Shown here piece after piece: positions 23,638 to 35,490 of a stretch of DNA of 64,000 nucleotides. The DNA comes from Porogramme epimiltina (taxonomy: Eukaryota; Basidiomycota; Agaricomycetes; Polyporales; Polyporaceae). Within the stretch, counting starts at the first letter, position 1. The number at the start of each line of letters is the position of its first letter. Made by a program: the position numbers and the translations under genes. The stretch lies in assembly GCA_900155495.1 (NCBI GenBank), contig FTLJ01000274.1, forward strand, positions 47,177-111,176, in the 5' to 3' direction. The notes beneath the pieces were generated by a model that worked only from the letters and a program-made list of their open reading frames with translations, was not told the origin of the DNA and did no database searches.

Positions 23638-25909
23638 TCACATCGCGCCCTGCAGAGTGACGAAGCCATCGTGGATCATACCCATCAGCGGACACGCCTC
23701 GCGGAACCTGTTCATCGCGCCGAGGACCCGGTCGAGTGTTGCGCGGACCGCCGCACGTTGCCCTGGGGCCGCCGCCGCGGGGCCGCCGGACGCAGCTAGC
23801 GAGGGGGCGGTCGGCGCGGTTTCGAGGCGGGCGGAGGATTCGGCGAATTGCGCAGCGAAGGAGGTGCCGGTGGACGTCGAGGCCAGTGCGGATGTGATGG
23901 ATGCGGATGAAAAAGGCTGCGATGAGGAAGGCTCCTGCGGGCGATCCACTCGGAGTATCTCACCAATGAGAACGCGGCATACAGCAGTCCACAAGATCTA
24001 AAAGGGGAAACCACTGAGCAAGGTTGTTGGGGGAAGGTATCGAGGCGGGGACTCACTGCAAGAATCGGGTCAACACTGTTTGGCGGGATATTGAGGTTCT
24101 CTAGGGCGGCTGATGCCGCCTGGGCTGCGGCGAGATCCTTGCGGTCGTTCATCCGATCGTGATCCTTGAAGTTGCTGCGAAGTTGGATTGTTGCCGCTCG
24201 AGCAAGTGTATGTGTGACGAGGGAAGTCAGTGCTGCGTCCGGGTTACCCGACCGGTCAATAGGAGGCAGGGAAGCGGTGAAACGGTCTATGATGTTGTCC
24301 AGAGCCATGTATCTACCATAGAACTCGTTGCGATCGACGAGAGCTGGTGAAATCATGTCGTAGATCAGTCATCACATATGTCCGGTGCGCCGAGGAACCA
24401 CTCACTAGGTGACCATTGCGAGGACAGATGCGTAGCTCGCTCGAACAGCGTTGCTGCCTTCGCTCTCAGGGCGAGTTGAGAGTCCCGGACCGACACCGGC
24501 GAAATGGCACCGCCTGCGATGAAGCTGTCAACCGTAAGAGCAGTCCGGAAATCAGGAGGCATTCCACCCTGCATTGTGAAGGAGAGGGGTATATCATAGA
24601 ATTAGTATCAAGACTTTTCATCGCCGGACCGCGACAAAGTTAAGCTCACCGCTTCATACTGCGCCATCTCGAGAGGCCACGGGGTATCGACGCGTGAGCC
24701 TACCTGCGTATCGCCGCTGCCATTGAAATGGGGGGGAGAACCTAGCGCAACGGCCCATGCCTTGTCGAGCGCATAAACGAACCAGAAGCCACGGATGCGC
24801 TCGCCCTCTTCAATGGCGTCGCGCGGAGGTGGAAGCGTGTAGTCGCGCCCATGAACTGGCTGGCGCGCCGCGAGGCCGCGGCCTTGATCCGCAGAACTCC
24901 GGATTTTAGTTAGGCGACAGCTGAGCGCCAGTGCAACGGCTGCACTGCAGTGGTAGCGGCCCTCGAGGAAGCGCGACATGGTGAAAAAATAGTTGGAGAC
25001 AAGGACCTCCGCTTGAATCAAGTGGACCACGGTGGAAGACGGCTCCCTGGGGGTGGAGGAGAGAGCACCCGTGACCCTCTCGAGGAAGGCCGGTTCGTAC
25101 ATACGAAGGTTCGGGGAAGTGGAGAGATGTGCACCCCAAAGGTATATGGCGTTGAGAAGAGCCGGTGGGAGTTGGGTGCGCCGAGGGTCTCCATACGGCA
25201 ACTGAATTGTATGCATCAAACGAGGGATATTCATGAAGAAACTGAGAGAAGGGCTAAATGGGATGAAAGTGTTGAGCCTGCCAAGCTTTAGTATCATAGT
25301 GTTAACACCAAAACTTCTACAGAGCTCACAAGCTACGGGCGAGGTCTATGGGGGGTTCCACGAGAGGATCTTGTGAAAGGCCCTGCATTGGCGCTCCTGC
25401 ATGCCCTTGTACAGGGGCAGGCAGTGGGGCCAAATTACCTACTCGACTGAGGTCGAGGAGCGGTCTAGCTGGAGCTGCGTGCTAAATTAGCTGAGTCATC
25501 TCACTGCACAGTCAGGAGGATATACCTGCTATAGACTGCCCCCGAGAAGCTGCGTGCGCCGGGTTCAACATCACGGTCGGCGCAACAAGCTCGGGGTGTT
25601 CCAACTCGTGGATACGAGACTCTAGGCGAGCAATCTGTTCCTCAAGCACTTGTGTCGGACTAGGGTCTGCGCCGTCTGTATATTCACAGTCTGCCTCTCG
25701 GCCAGTGCGAATGCATTGCTGGCAGATTGGACGACCACCGTCACATCTCTATAACAGGTTGTCAGCAAAATGAACTGGAATCCATGAGTACGACTTGCCA
25801 TCTTGCGTCTACGACAGTTGAGGCATGCTGCACCTCGAGGAGCTCTCTTGGAAGAGCTTCCTCCGGCAGCGCCGCCGCCGCCCGACGGTCCAGAGACTAT
25901 GTGAGACAT
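23638..25909 (-). CDS. Zn2Cys6 (Gal4-type) transcription factor with fungal-specific TF domain
   Basis: Seven exons: 25909-25799, 25748-25526, 25468-25330, 25277-24650, 24568-24406, 24343-24057, 23997-23638, giving 636 aa. The binuclear zinc cluster is complete: C29-x2-C32-x6-C39-x6-C46-x2-C49-x8-C58, followed by a short coiled-coil LEEQIARLESRIHELEH for dimerisation. The middle homology region starts at FIPFSPSLSFFMNIPRL and continues through NAIYLWGAHLS, IQAEVLVSNYFF and EGERIRGFWFVYALDKAWAV, the usual ligand/effector domain of this class. The C-terminus is Ser/Ala-rich and ends LMGMIHDGFVTLQGAM. Intron 1 lies inside the zinc cluster and has a GC donor (GCAAGT). Nuclear, target genes unknown; no biosynthetic cluster surrounds it. 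Confidence 0.9.
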
Positions 25910-27814
25910 GTCGAGTGGTTATAGGTGGGATACTAGAGGGTAGACGAAAGGGGGATGCGTTGCAGTTTCCTGCTCTACTTTGGCGAGGAGACATAGTTGG
26001 GGGGTCGCCTCTTATATACGAAGGCGCGTAGGTGAAGGAGTCCATGGCCATCGCAGATACCTGAGTCAGGGGCTTCGTTCGGCCACAGACGCTCAAGCAA
26101 GGGCTCGGGTGAAGACGCGGAGGTACTCAGGTAGATGTCACAACGGTCACGCCTCATAGAGAAATTCTCCTCACAGGGAGTACGTAACGAACTTACATAT
26201 TTCCGAATCATGCGTTCAGTCGTCTGCGGTGTAGATGGAATGGTCGCGCGAACTGACTCTACTCAATGCTGATCCGTGGTATGACCATCGCTGACGAACA
26301 CCGTCGGCCAGGCACACGGCGACACCATGCCGCCGAGCTCGCTCATCAATCGCCGCGAGGGGCGCTGTGAACAGATTAGGAAACCGTCGGGGGCGGGCGA
26401 AGAGAGGCGGGAGCGCGCGCACCTCGGAAGCGGCTCTCGGTCACGGTCCCCGAGCCACGGCGGACGGCGGAGGGCTTAGGACGCTCGATGTTTCTAGTTT
26501 TTGAAATGATGAAAGATAACTTCTCTGGTCCGGGCGGGAATTATAGGTGGGCGGTTGAAGACGGGAGGACACAAGTGTTTGAAGTGCTGCTTTGAAAGGC
26601 AAACCTTGTACTCACGAACTGACTCGAGCCGAACCGCCGAACCAACTCGGTCTGACTGTGCACTCGAATCGTTTCACGCGTACAGACCGCAGCACGTGGA
26701 TCGCCCCTGGCGGCGTATGCGAACCGCACCGTCAGATCAACGAGAGTCACGAACGGGGTGACACGGCCATGGGCGTGTTTTGCAGCCTCCGAGGAGTCCA
26801 ACTTGTACGGATACTCCTCTTCGTATCCACAATATTGAGAGATCGTGGCGTTGACCGGAGCGGGGCTGCCCACCGCGCCCTGCTTCGCCCGACAACCTTC
26901 GATCCCGACTTTTTTTTCATAGCCTGGACGCACGGATGCGTTAGCGTTGGGAACGGATGATGTCATGCATAGTCCGACCAGATCGCATGCTGGGAACAGG
27001 CGCGGGGGACCTCTCCGCTCGGGTGAGCTCGGAGATGAATCCGTTGAATCCCAGTCCGATATTCCTGAGGTCCACCTCACGTGCAAGTCAGTTACCACAA
27101 CCCATCGCCAGTTTCGCCCGCGAAGACGCGATCGGAGAACATGCTCGAAGCTGCGAACGTCTAACCACGAAGGTCCGAGACTCTCTGGCTGATAGCCAGG
27201 CGGCCTACCCCCGTCGAAAATTACATCCTTAAACCTTGCTGACACCGCAAATCTCGCCAACATCCCTTACTAAAGATCACCAACTCTGTACCTTGACCCT
27301 ATATGCTTCTGAACATCACTCCGCCTTGCGCGGGAAGCATATGCACCTTTTTGGTAGCTGGTGGGCGTTGACACTCGTTCTACGGTGCTTATCGGGCATG
27401 GATGTCGCGCCCATTCCCTCCTCAGTGTCGCGGGCTCACAAGACCCCGTTCAATAATAGCCTCCAAAGAGATGTGGAAATTTTGACACAGGGATCGAAGT
27501 CAATTTTGTAGGGCGTATGAGAGCATGACCAAAATATCTAGAGAATCAATCTGGAGAGATGTGATATCATAGGCGTGTGCACGCACTACGTAGAGAGATG
27601 GCAGACGTCCTATGGCCGAGCCGTAGATACGCCACGTGGCGGCGTTGAATTCTTGATTAGGTCATTGCCCTCGGAAACTAATAGAGGTAAACAACGCCGC
27701 CACTTCTCCGCTGCGAGCTCGTTAGGTGCATTCACCTTTCCCTGAACAAGCCTCCTCTTCTTTCTGCATCTCGCTCTACCATACTGCTGGAAACATACTT
27801 CTCACTGCATCAAG
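25910..27814. other. Intergenic between divergent genes
   Basis: 1.9 kb between the Zn2Cys6 start (-) and the Cwc2 start (+). It should hold both promoters. One long minus frame inside it is listed separately with low confidence. Confidence 0.5.
26541..27263 (-). CDS. Unsupported open frame, 240 aa
   Basis: A single uninterrupted minus-strand frame of 240 codons beginning with MLARFAVSARF. No domain, signal peptide or membrane segment is recognised, and composition (R, S, T, G rich) is what non-coding DNA of this GC content gives. It is listed because its length exceeds most other spurious frames in non-GC-rich parts of the window. Most likely not a gene. Confidence 0.15.
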   Translation of the reverse strand: MLARFAVSARFKDVIFDGGRPPGYQPESLGPSWLDVRSFEHVLRSRLRGRNWRWVVVTDLHVRWTSGISDWDSTDSSPSSPERRGPPRLFPACDLVGLCMTSSVPNANASVRPGYEKKVGIEGCRAKQGAVGSPAPVNATISQYCGYEEEYPYKLDSSEAAKHAHGRVTPFVTLVDLTVRFAYAARGDPRAAVCTRETIRVHSQTELVRRFGSSQFVSTRFAFQSSTSNTCVLPSSTAHL

Positions 27815-29162
27815 ATGAGCGCCGTTGAGGCTGAGACTCAGGCAGTCACCGCGCCAGCAAAGAAGGTCAAGAAGTTGAAGCCGGCACGCAAGCAAGTCAA
27901 ACCTGGCGATGTGGAGAAGAAGGAAGCACCGCAAACAGGGAAAGAATACAGTGCGTACGGCATCTCGTCTCACCTGAGCCCAGATTGTAACACCGCTTCT
28001 CAGACATCTGGTACAACAAGTGGGCCGGTGGTGACCGCGAGGACAGCTACTCCAAGTATGTATCCCACTTTCGCACTCGCTGGCACCGCACCTCACCGAC
28101 GCGCCTCCATTACACCCGTATAGCAAAACAAAGTCCCAGACTCGCTGCAACATCAAGCGCGATGCGGGCCTCACCCGCGCGAACACGACGGGGGTCAAGT
28201 ACTGCTGCCTCTTCTTCGCCCGCGGGTGCTGCCCGTACGGCTGGGAGTGCGAGTACCTGCACATGCTCCCCGACGCGTCGATCGCGCTGCCGGACACGTC
28301 CAAGGACTGCTTCGCGCGCGACAAGTTCGCGGACTACCGCGACGACATGGGCGGTGTCGGCTCCTTCCAGCGCCAGAACCGCACGCTCTACATCGGCCGC
28401 ATAAAGGAGACGGGCACGGGGGTCGAGACCGAGGAAGTCGTCCGGAGGCATTTCAAGGAGTGGGGCGAGATCGAGAAAAGTAAGCCCTTTCTCCCCCATC
28501 CCGCTCCGTCCCTTCCCGTCCCCGTCCCCGCACCGTTTCACGTCCCCGCCCGCGCTCCTTCTTTCCCGTTGGGTCCGGCCGACTGACGCGTTGCACCCGC
28601 AGTTCGTGTCCTGCAGTACCGGAGCGTCGCATTCGTCACGTACGTGTCGGAAATGAACGCTCAGTTCGCGAAGGAGTCGATGGCGTGTCAATCGCTCGAC
28701 AATGATGAGATCCTCAACGTGCGGTGGGCAACTGAAGACCCCAATCCAACTTCCAAAGTTGCGGAGAAGCGGCGACTGGAGGAGTTAGGCAGGGAGGCGA
28801 TACAGGCGAAAATGGACCCCCGTATCATCGATGCAATGCGGTCTATACGGGCGTTGGAGGATGGGACGGAGCTCGAGATGGATGATGCCGAGGAGGAGCG
28901 AGGGTCGAAGAGACAGAGATTGATTGAGGACAACGAGGACCCCGAACCGGAAGATTCGTATTCTCCCCCCGAGCCTCCACAGCCAGAACAGAAAACGGGC
29001 ATTCTGTCTGCTGACGCCCTGGAGGGACTGAAGTACTTTGCCGAGATTCGGCGGAAAAACGGATTGGGCCCTGTAGCAGCAGGTCCGCCCAAGACAACAG
29101 CCACCCCAGTATTAGCTGGGGGGTTGGGTCTTGGGGACTATGCTAGCGATGATGACGACTGA
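27815..29162 (+). CDS. CWC2: Pre-mRNA-splicing factor Cwc2 (NineTeen complex)
   Basis: Four exons, 27815-27950, 28004-28055, 28124-28479 and 28603-29162, give 367 aa. After a basic N-terminus comes the Torus/CCCH module: NIWYNKWAGG, TRCNIKRDAGLTRA, then KYCCLFFARGCCPYGWECEY followed by LH (residues about 46-109). An RRM follows, with RNP2 as LYIGRI at 151-156 and RNP1 as RSVAFVTY at about 188-195, ending at VRWATEDPNP. The C-terminal part is acidic with a SADALEGLKYFAEIRRKNG segment and ends in DYASDDDD, as in fungal homologues. Cwc2 contacts U6 snRNA and helps shape the spliceosome active site with the Prp19 complex. All phases agree. The gene is convergent with the Tma46-like gene, with only 91 bp between stop codons. 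Confidence 0.95.
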
Positions 29163-29253
29163 TACTGTAACATTTGTATGGATGTAGATAGTGATGGTAC
29201 ATGCTTGCATTTTTGTACACTGTCCATGGCGGTGAACCGTACCGAGAGACATC

Positions 29254-30749
29254 TCAGTTGACCGTACCGCCGTCGGCGTCGTCTGCACCAACTTCCAGAA
29301 CCTCGCCCGCACTGATTTGCAGAGCCCGGATCCGTTCCTCTTCCGCGGCGAGATCCTCGTCTTCTTTCTCTTGCCGATATTTGGCAAGGTCCCATTCTTC
29401 TTCGTCTGGATCCTCCTCGTCTTCGAACCATTCCGGATTGTAGGTGAACTGCGCAGTCCTGCTCAGTTCCGTGGGGTCGGCGAGAACAACCTTCGTCACG
29501 CACCAGGTCTCTGCCGCTCATGCCGCTGTTCTTGCCTGCGGCGTGTTTGTCGTCCTTCGCCTTCTTGAGGGCCTCCTCTTCCGCGAGCTTCTTGTCCATC
29601 CTCGTCCGCTTCCATTTGGCAAACGACTCCGGTGTTACAGGCGTGAGGTTGGTCCCAAGTTTGTGACGCTAGTACGGTTGCTCGTCAGCATCACAAGGAA
29701 GCACAAGTCGGCCAAATGAATTTGCACCTCTACTTCCAGGAACTCCTCCAAGCTAATGGCATTAGCTTTCTCGGCATCTTCCAAAGCCTTCTTCTGCGAC
29801 TTAAGCACGAAGCCTGGAGGGAGTGCATGCCGGTAATGGCAGCTCTCGCCGTTGGGGCATTCCCAGAACCATCCGTACCTGCAACCTGAATGAGCTTTGA
29901 GCAAAGAATCGAGAGGAGACACCAGCACTTCTCCGTCTCGATTGCTTGGATGAAAAATTTGCAGACAATCTATGACAGAGGGACGGTATCAGTTGAGAGT
30001 CAGAGTATGTCATTGGAATAGTACATACATCGGTGGTCGTCCGTGGGTTGCCGCTCTTGGACAGTACGACCGTGCGCAGCTTCTCCTCGTCCCAGTTCTC
30101 CATAGTATCTTGAGACCGTCCTTAGCATCCATGTTCCGCTCCTACAAATTGTGACACATACCTTTCAGCTTATCCTCCCGACTGTCCTCGTACAAGTTCT
30201 TCTTCTCCACCTTCCGCCCGACGTTCATGTCGTGACTGAACTTGCACTTAGAGCCCTTGTCGCACGTCCCCGCCTTGTAGAACGCACAGAGCACCGTTTT
30301 AGGGTCAACACCGAACGGCACCTTCTGCGTCTGTACGGGCTTGAACATTGCCGCCTCCTCCTTCTTGCGCTTCTCCTCGTCCGCCTTCGCCTTTTCTCGC
30401 ATGGCCTTCTCCTTCTCCTTCTCGAGGGCTGCCCGCGACTTACCCGCGAGAGACTGCTGCTTTTCAATGATGGCGACCTGCTTTTGGACCTTCGCCGAGC
30501 GGTTTTTCTATCATTTCAATGGTACCGGTGGGAATATCAAGGCAGAAGAGGAGCGGGCAAGGTAAGTGGGTGCAGGATTGGGGATCAGGCAAGGATCACA
30601 CTGACATTCTTCATGCCAAAGGTCTAGGAACGACTCGTCAACGGCCCATGTCAGGTAAACAGCACCAGAGATGCTATATTCTCAAATACCTTGTCATCCT
30701 TCACTTTGGAGCTCGACGACCCTCCTCCCTGAGGTTTCTTCGGCGGCAT
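29254..30749 (-). CDS. TMA46: DRG-family-regulatory CCCH zinc-finger protein (Tma46/ZC3H15 type)
   Basis: Eight exons: 30749-30690, 30623-30606, 30507-30162, 30108-30029, 29969-29923, 29878-29728, 29668-29504, 29448-29254, giving 353 aa. Exon 2 is only 18 nt and encodes TFGMKN, which rebuilds the family's [15 protein letters not shown] start. A charged coiled region follows, then CCCH finger 1 (C100, C108, C114, H118) and CCCH finger 2 (C171, C191, C197, H201) with [10 protein letters not shown]. Then come the DFRP segment ([16 protein letters not shown]) and an acidic end [20 protein letters not shown]. Homologues bind and stabilise the Rbg1/DRG1 GTPase on ribosomes. The last intron was placed so that GRDL joins FTYNPEWF. 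Cytosolic, translation-linked. Confidence 0.93.
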
Positions 30750-31639
30750 GGCTGAGCTTTTAGATGCGCTTAGTTTGGATAGACGAAGTGAATAGGACTG
30801 AAGCTGCTAAGGGTGCAACGAGGTCGTAGACTCCTATCGTGGATCGAAAGATCCTAGAACGTGGGCGTGTAGGAGAAGAGAGAGCAGGTGATTGGCAAGG
30901 TTGACGGCGTGCACGAGGCCGAGGAGAGGAGTCTCGGAAGCGCTCGATGGTCGAAGAAGTGTTGTCAAGCGCCAATGGTTTCCAATGTGGAAGTTACATC
31001 CATTGGAGCCTTGCGGCCCGTTGCGGGACAACACCAGTACTTGAATAGCAGTACTAATTGCAAGGGTAACTACGTGTCGGCATTGGGCCAATTACTAGCG
31101 AGTATACGTCATTCACGATTATCGACCTCGGTAGGCAACATCCCAAACTAATGCCCGGCTGTACGGCGTCGTCATCGAACTGCGCAAGCATGTAGCAGCC
31201 AGCTATTCTCGAACCGTCGCCGCAGCCTGCCTTTAAATTCAGAGTATGACCACTGTAGGAGAGGGGGCAATGAGATCTGAGACACCATCGCGTTCATGCC
31301 GGATAGACCGCTCCTCACCGTCTGCAAGACGGATGAGCAGTCATTGTGAAGTCGTCCTCGGGGATTCCGAAAATTGAAACGCCGAGCGCAGTTGACCGTT
31401 GTCAATCGGAGCGCACAAGATATGCTGCGATCAAGGGTAGACAGCATATATGTTTCTACAAAAACTTCAGTACAGCATCGAGAACATACGTCATCATAGC
31501 ACTAGGTGGTGGCATGAGTTGACGAGCGAGCTTCTCAAAATCCTCTATACCCATTGTTAGTTCAGTTATAAGTTATCCGGGGGACACGGCGTGACCCCAT
31601 AGCCTCCGGTCATCCGCACAATAGAAAATACAACGTTGC
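30750..31639. other. Intergenic
   Basis: About 890 bp with the Tma46-like promoter and the 3'UTR of the Sur7/PalI-like gene. No further gene seen. Confidence 0.55.
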
Positions 31640-32505
31640 TTAATAAGTGTACGCCAGATGACGCGCCTGCCGGCCAAAGCGACCGCCCATGAAGGTTCCG
31701 CAGCCCGCGTTCACGGCTACGAGGAGAAGGACAGCAGTGGCCCCGAGGGCCATCCATATCTAATATAGATCGACGGAGAGAATTGTTAGAATCACATGTG
31801 GTAATGGAACACGAAGTGACGCACCGATGGCCCATACGAGGCCTCGAAACCTTGCGCACGGAGACGGTCTCTTGCGACCGTGAAGAGCCACATTGTAACG
31901 CCAAACGCGGCCGCGCAGGATAGAAAAGCTAGCGTGGAGAGGAAGCCGAAGACCGCATACGGCCATCGTGGTGCCCATCGTGGGTCCCGTGGCCGGGAGA
32001 AAAACAACGGTAGTAGGGAGAGTATGCCGAGCAACGCAAAACCCGCAGCTATGGCAAAACAAGTATGGGTCGGTGCCGAAAACCCACTTGTAAATGTAGA
32101 AGTTGGACGTACCAACAGGGTAGAGAAGTAAAATCATGGGGAGGGGCGTGATCAGGATGTCGACACCTCCCCACGCAAATTGGTATCCGAACCTAGTACA
32201 GTGCGACAACAATTGATGAGAGAGCACAACGGAGGGTGAAAGGACGTACTTCTTGGGAGAGCATACATCTGCCAACTCCGTGCAGAACCCCAGTAACCCG
32301 AACCTAACACCTCCCTCGACCGAGGAATGCAGGAAATAGAACACCCGAATAAATGGGACAGAGAAGATGTCGAGTACACTGGAGCGCAGTTAGTTACTTG
32401 CGAGGAATATCAACAACGACCAACTGCTCACAGTAAAGCTAGGGCGACGAGAGTCGCCAGGAGCATGATAAACGTGGGACCGCCGCACATGTTTGAATGT
32501 TGCAT
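31640..32505 (-). CDS. Sur7/PalI (Rim9)-like four-TM plasma-membrane protein
   Basis: Five exons: 32505-32432, 32378-32250, 32192-32113, 32048-31825, 31759-31640, giving 208 aa. TM1 is FIMLLATLVALALLVLDIFS. An extracellular loop carries FGLLGFCTELADVC with two cysteines, like the G-x-C signature of the family. TM2 spans GFALLGILSLLPLFF, TM3 YAVFGFLSTLAFLSCAAAFG, and TM4 WMALGATAVLLLVAV. Members sit in the plasma membrane: Sur7 in eisosome-linked patches, PalI/Rim9 in alkaline-pH sensing. Sequence does not decide between them; the short tail lacks the long cytoplasmic extension of typical PalI. An alternative start five codons downstream (32490) is equally possible. Splice phases agree throughout. 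Confidence 0.8.
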
Positions 32506-34161
32506 CTGCGCATACCCTTCCGAGGAAGAGAATCCTTGGGAAGCGTCTTGAGGTCGTAAATGGTCGTCGGATAGATCGTACCGAGTACCGAGTGTACGGC
32601 ACGGTCGCGTTGGGACGACTGGGCACCTTGCTGGACTACTTTGGCTTCCGTGAGAGGGCTGAAGAGAGGTTTTGGGAAGACAGTCCACTCGTGGCGTCAA
32701 ACCCGAGACAGAGTTCGGAGGTGGTACTGCGGAGGCAAGTGGGCTTAGGGAGGTCGTGAGAGCGGGCGGAAAGGAGTAGACTGAGACGTCTTAAGACTAA
32801 GCACTTGGCCGCGTCCAAGTCGCGTCGGAGCCTGAGCGCAATTGCGCTCATCATCAAGTCTCTCGTCGTGTTCGACTTTTGCTGAGCGCCCGGGCCGGCT
32901 AGTTCCCTACTTTCTTAAGCGCACAAGTGTCGCTTCTATCGACCAGCTTCCTTCACTGCACTGAGACACGCGGCTACCAACCTTGCGCAGGCGTAAGCTT
33001 ACCAGAGCAGCTCATCAACTGTACCAAGTTGTCGCCCATCATGCTAACAGCCTATATGGCAGCCATATGATGTTCATGATAAATACACCTCAAGCCTTAT
33101 TACTTAGTGTCTGTGTGTTATCTCTCGAGGTTTGAACCCAAATTCGTCAACATAGAGCTAGGGTCGTTGGGTTCGGTGCTCTGTTCACTCCTCAGCTAGT
33201 TCTCTCATTAAGGAGGCCAACCCACTTTACTAGGTGCCTAGGCCCCGCTAAGTGAGGGAAACGGTCATGGACCGTGGCGGGGGGCAATGACATTTTCGAG
33301 ACCAATATCGATCGTCCCTCTCCCTTCTGTCACCTCAGGCTCACGAAGTACATGCATACGTTCATTTCCTCACACATATCACAGCTGAGATTCTGTCGCT
33401 CTCTTCATCCGCGGAGATAGTCGAGATCTTTCATGAGGCTCTCATTTCCGTGCGATTGCCGTCTCCTATGGGAACGAGTTGGTACTTAAGGCGGCTTCCA
33501 CACTGTGTAGAACGGTGTGGTGGACATAGACGATTCTCTTGAGGTCTCGAATCTGCCATTCCTGATGGGCCTTTGCCGCGCTTCTGGGGTAGAAGCATTG
33601 TAGCTGGGTTCATATCTCGTCCAGCCCGAGGACCGTAGGATCACGCATGGTCAGCGGAACGAGACATCCGTGAGGACTTATACCAGTGCATTCATATAGA
33701 ACGAGATGCACGTCCAATTCCGATGTTTAGCGTAGTCCCAGTGGAGGATCCATCGTGTCTCCCAATGGTGTGGTTCAATAGCGTGCGGGAATAGCATGTT
33801 GGAGTAGAATCCGACCTTCCGTCGCAATTTCGGTTCGAATGTATATAACTACATTCGATCGTGAAACATGTACAGTACCTGTCATGCCGAACCTCGTGAT
33901 GTACGGGTGTTCTAACTTCTAAGGATCGTCGCGTCCGTAATTTGCCTACACTTAGGGTTATTGTTACAATGTTCGGCCCGATGCCACCCTGCCGATTGTG
34001 TCCACCTCCAGGGAGCAGTGGCGTGGAGGCGCTGGACCGCACAGACGTCAAGTCTCGACGAATCAAATCATAGGTTTGACTCACGACCACCAACGACTAC
34101 CCCTGCGCACGGCTCTTGTTCCACTTTCCACGCTCCTCTATAATCTATCTCGCGCCTGCTC
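32506..34161. other. Intergenic between divergent genes
   Basis: 1.66 kb between the start codons of the Sur7-like (-) and cytochrome b5-like (+) genes. Nothing recognised beyond expected promoters. Confidence 0.5.
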
Positions 34162-34974
34162 ATGGCTTCTTACATCCGTAACTGGCTGTATGCGCCGAAT
34201 TCCAACACTCATGTGCCGGATGTGCCCTCGATAGAGACCTCCGCGCCCCCACCGGACGAAGACAGTGACTCGGAAACGGTTCACGGCGATGATGATGTAC
34301 CCCCGGCTTTTCCTGCTATCAATAGTGTACAGAGAGCAACAGACGGTGCACAATCAGAAGAGGTACCCCGTATCTTGACCGACACGCAGCTCATGCCTCC
34401 GCCGCCACCACCTTTTCTTGCGTCCCGGCGTCCCGGTGTAGCACCCGGACCATCGACATCTTCTTCATTACTTCCGCCTCCCACCACGACGAAGCCACCC
34501 CCCAAACCTGCAAAACGCGCGAAGATTGCACTGGCTCCGGGGCATGGTCCGCTTGATTGGGCCAACTTGAAGAAATCGGGACAGAACCTGCGGGTACGTG
34601 ACCCGCCGTTTCTCCGCAAGGTGGCCTAAGAAACTGAAGGTGGCCCAGGGGACCGACGAGCTGCTCCGCGTGACCCCGTCTATGCTGAAGGAGCACAGGA
34701 CGCGAGACGACGCATGGTCGGCTTTCAACGGCAAGGTCTACAACCTCACACACTATCTGCCGTACCACCCCGGTGGTGAGAAGGAGCTTATGCGTGTCGC
34801 TGGGAGGGATGGGTCAAAACTATTTGGTGAGTTCTTTCTCGCCCTTGACAGATGGCGTACAGCTAGACCTATTGAGCTATAATCTGCATAGCGTTGACAC
34901 ACGCATGGGTTAATCTGGATTATATGCTAGACGAATGTCTCGTAGGGTTCATGGTGTCCGAATCGTTGTCATAG
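34162..34974 (+). CDS. Cytochrome b5-like heme-binding domain protein (Irc21-like)
   Basis: Three exons, 34162-34593, 34649-34826 and 34892-34974, give 230 aa. The first 140 residues are acidic then proline-rich (PPPPPP, KPPPKPAKRAK). The C-terminal ~85 residues are a complete b5 domain: LLRVTPSMLKEHRTRDDAW, FNGKVYNLTHYLPYHPGG, and LTHAWVNLDYMLDECLVGF. The two axial heme ligands are His184 (HPGG) and His207 (LTHAW). No C-terminal membrane anchor follows, so it should be soluble. The same layout, disordered N-terminus with a C-terminal b5 module, occurs in Irc21 of yeast and fungal relatives whose electron partner is not settled. The first intron ends at 34648, which was chosen because it avoids a stop and joins NLR to GTDELLRV. 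Confidence 0.88.
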
Positions 34975-35490
34975 AGGGGGCTAGGCCGACCCAAATCACA
35001 CCACCTTCTCGGCCGCCGCTGTATGTCTCGTCTCAACTTCCCCGCCTTCTATTAGTCCACGGTTCTTACCCGTGTATCTGAATTAGCAACATCTACCACA
35101 GATCATGGTGTTCCAGGATACCGTATTTGGATTAGACTATGTCGAGAGTATTCTAGACTTTATGAACTTACTTGCCCCACAATAATCATCCAATGGCTAT
35201 CTGTGTCTTTAAATTTGTAGTTAATTTGTGCGCGCACATTATGGCCTTCGGAACTCGGATGAGAGATTCCGAAAAAGCAGCGAGGGACACATACGGTGAG
35301 GTAATAAAGACGCCGACACGCTCACGCGGCCCTTCACTACCCCCCTCGCTCCACCTTGCTGCTTTTCATTCCCGTAAGCCTACTTAAACCCGCAAGAGCA
35401 AGCTGTAGCGAACATCATTCCCGCCCCCTTCTGCTCAAGAAACCATAGCTCTCAAAAGGCACGCACGGCCCCAAATCCGAGATACACACG
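34975..35490. other. Intergenic
   Basis: About 515 bp, the 3'UTR of the b5-like gene and the promoter of the next plus-strand gene. The latter half is pyrimidine-rich, as usual just upstream of fungal start codons. Confidence 0.5.

Noticed and set aside
23512..24001. Plus-strand frames of 95 and 142 codons
   Set aside because: Antisense to the last exon of the Zn2Cys6 gene.
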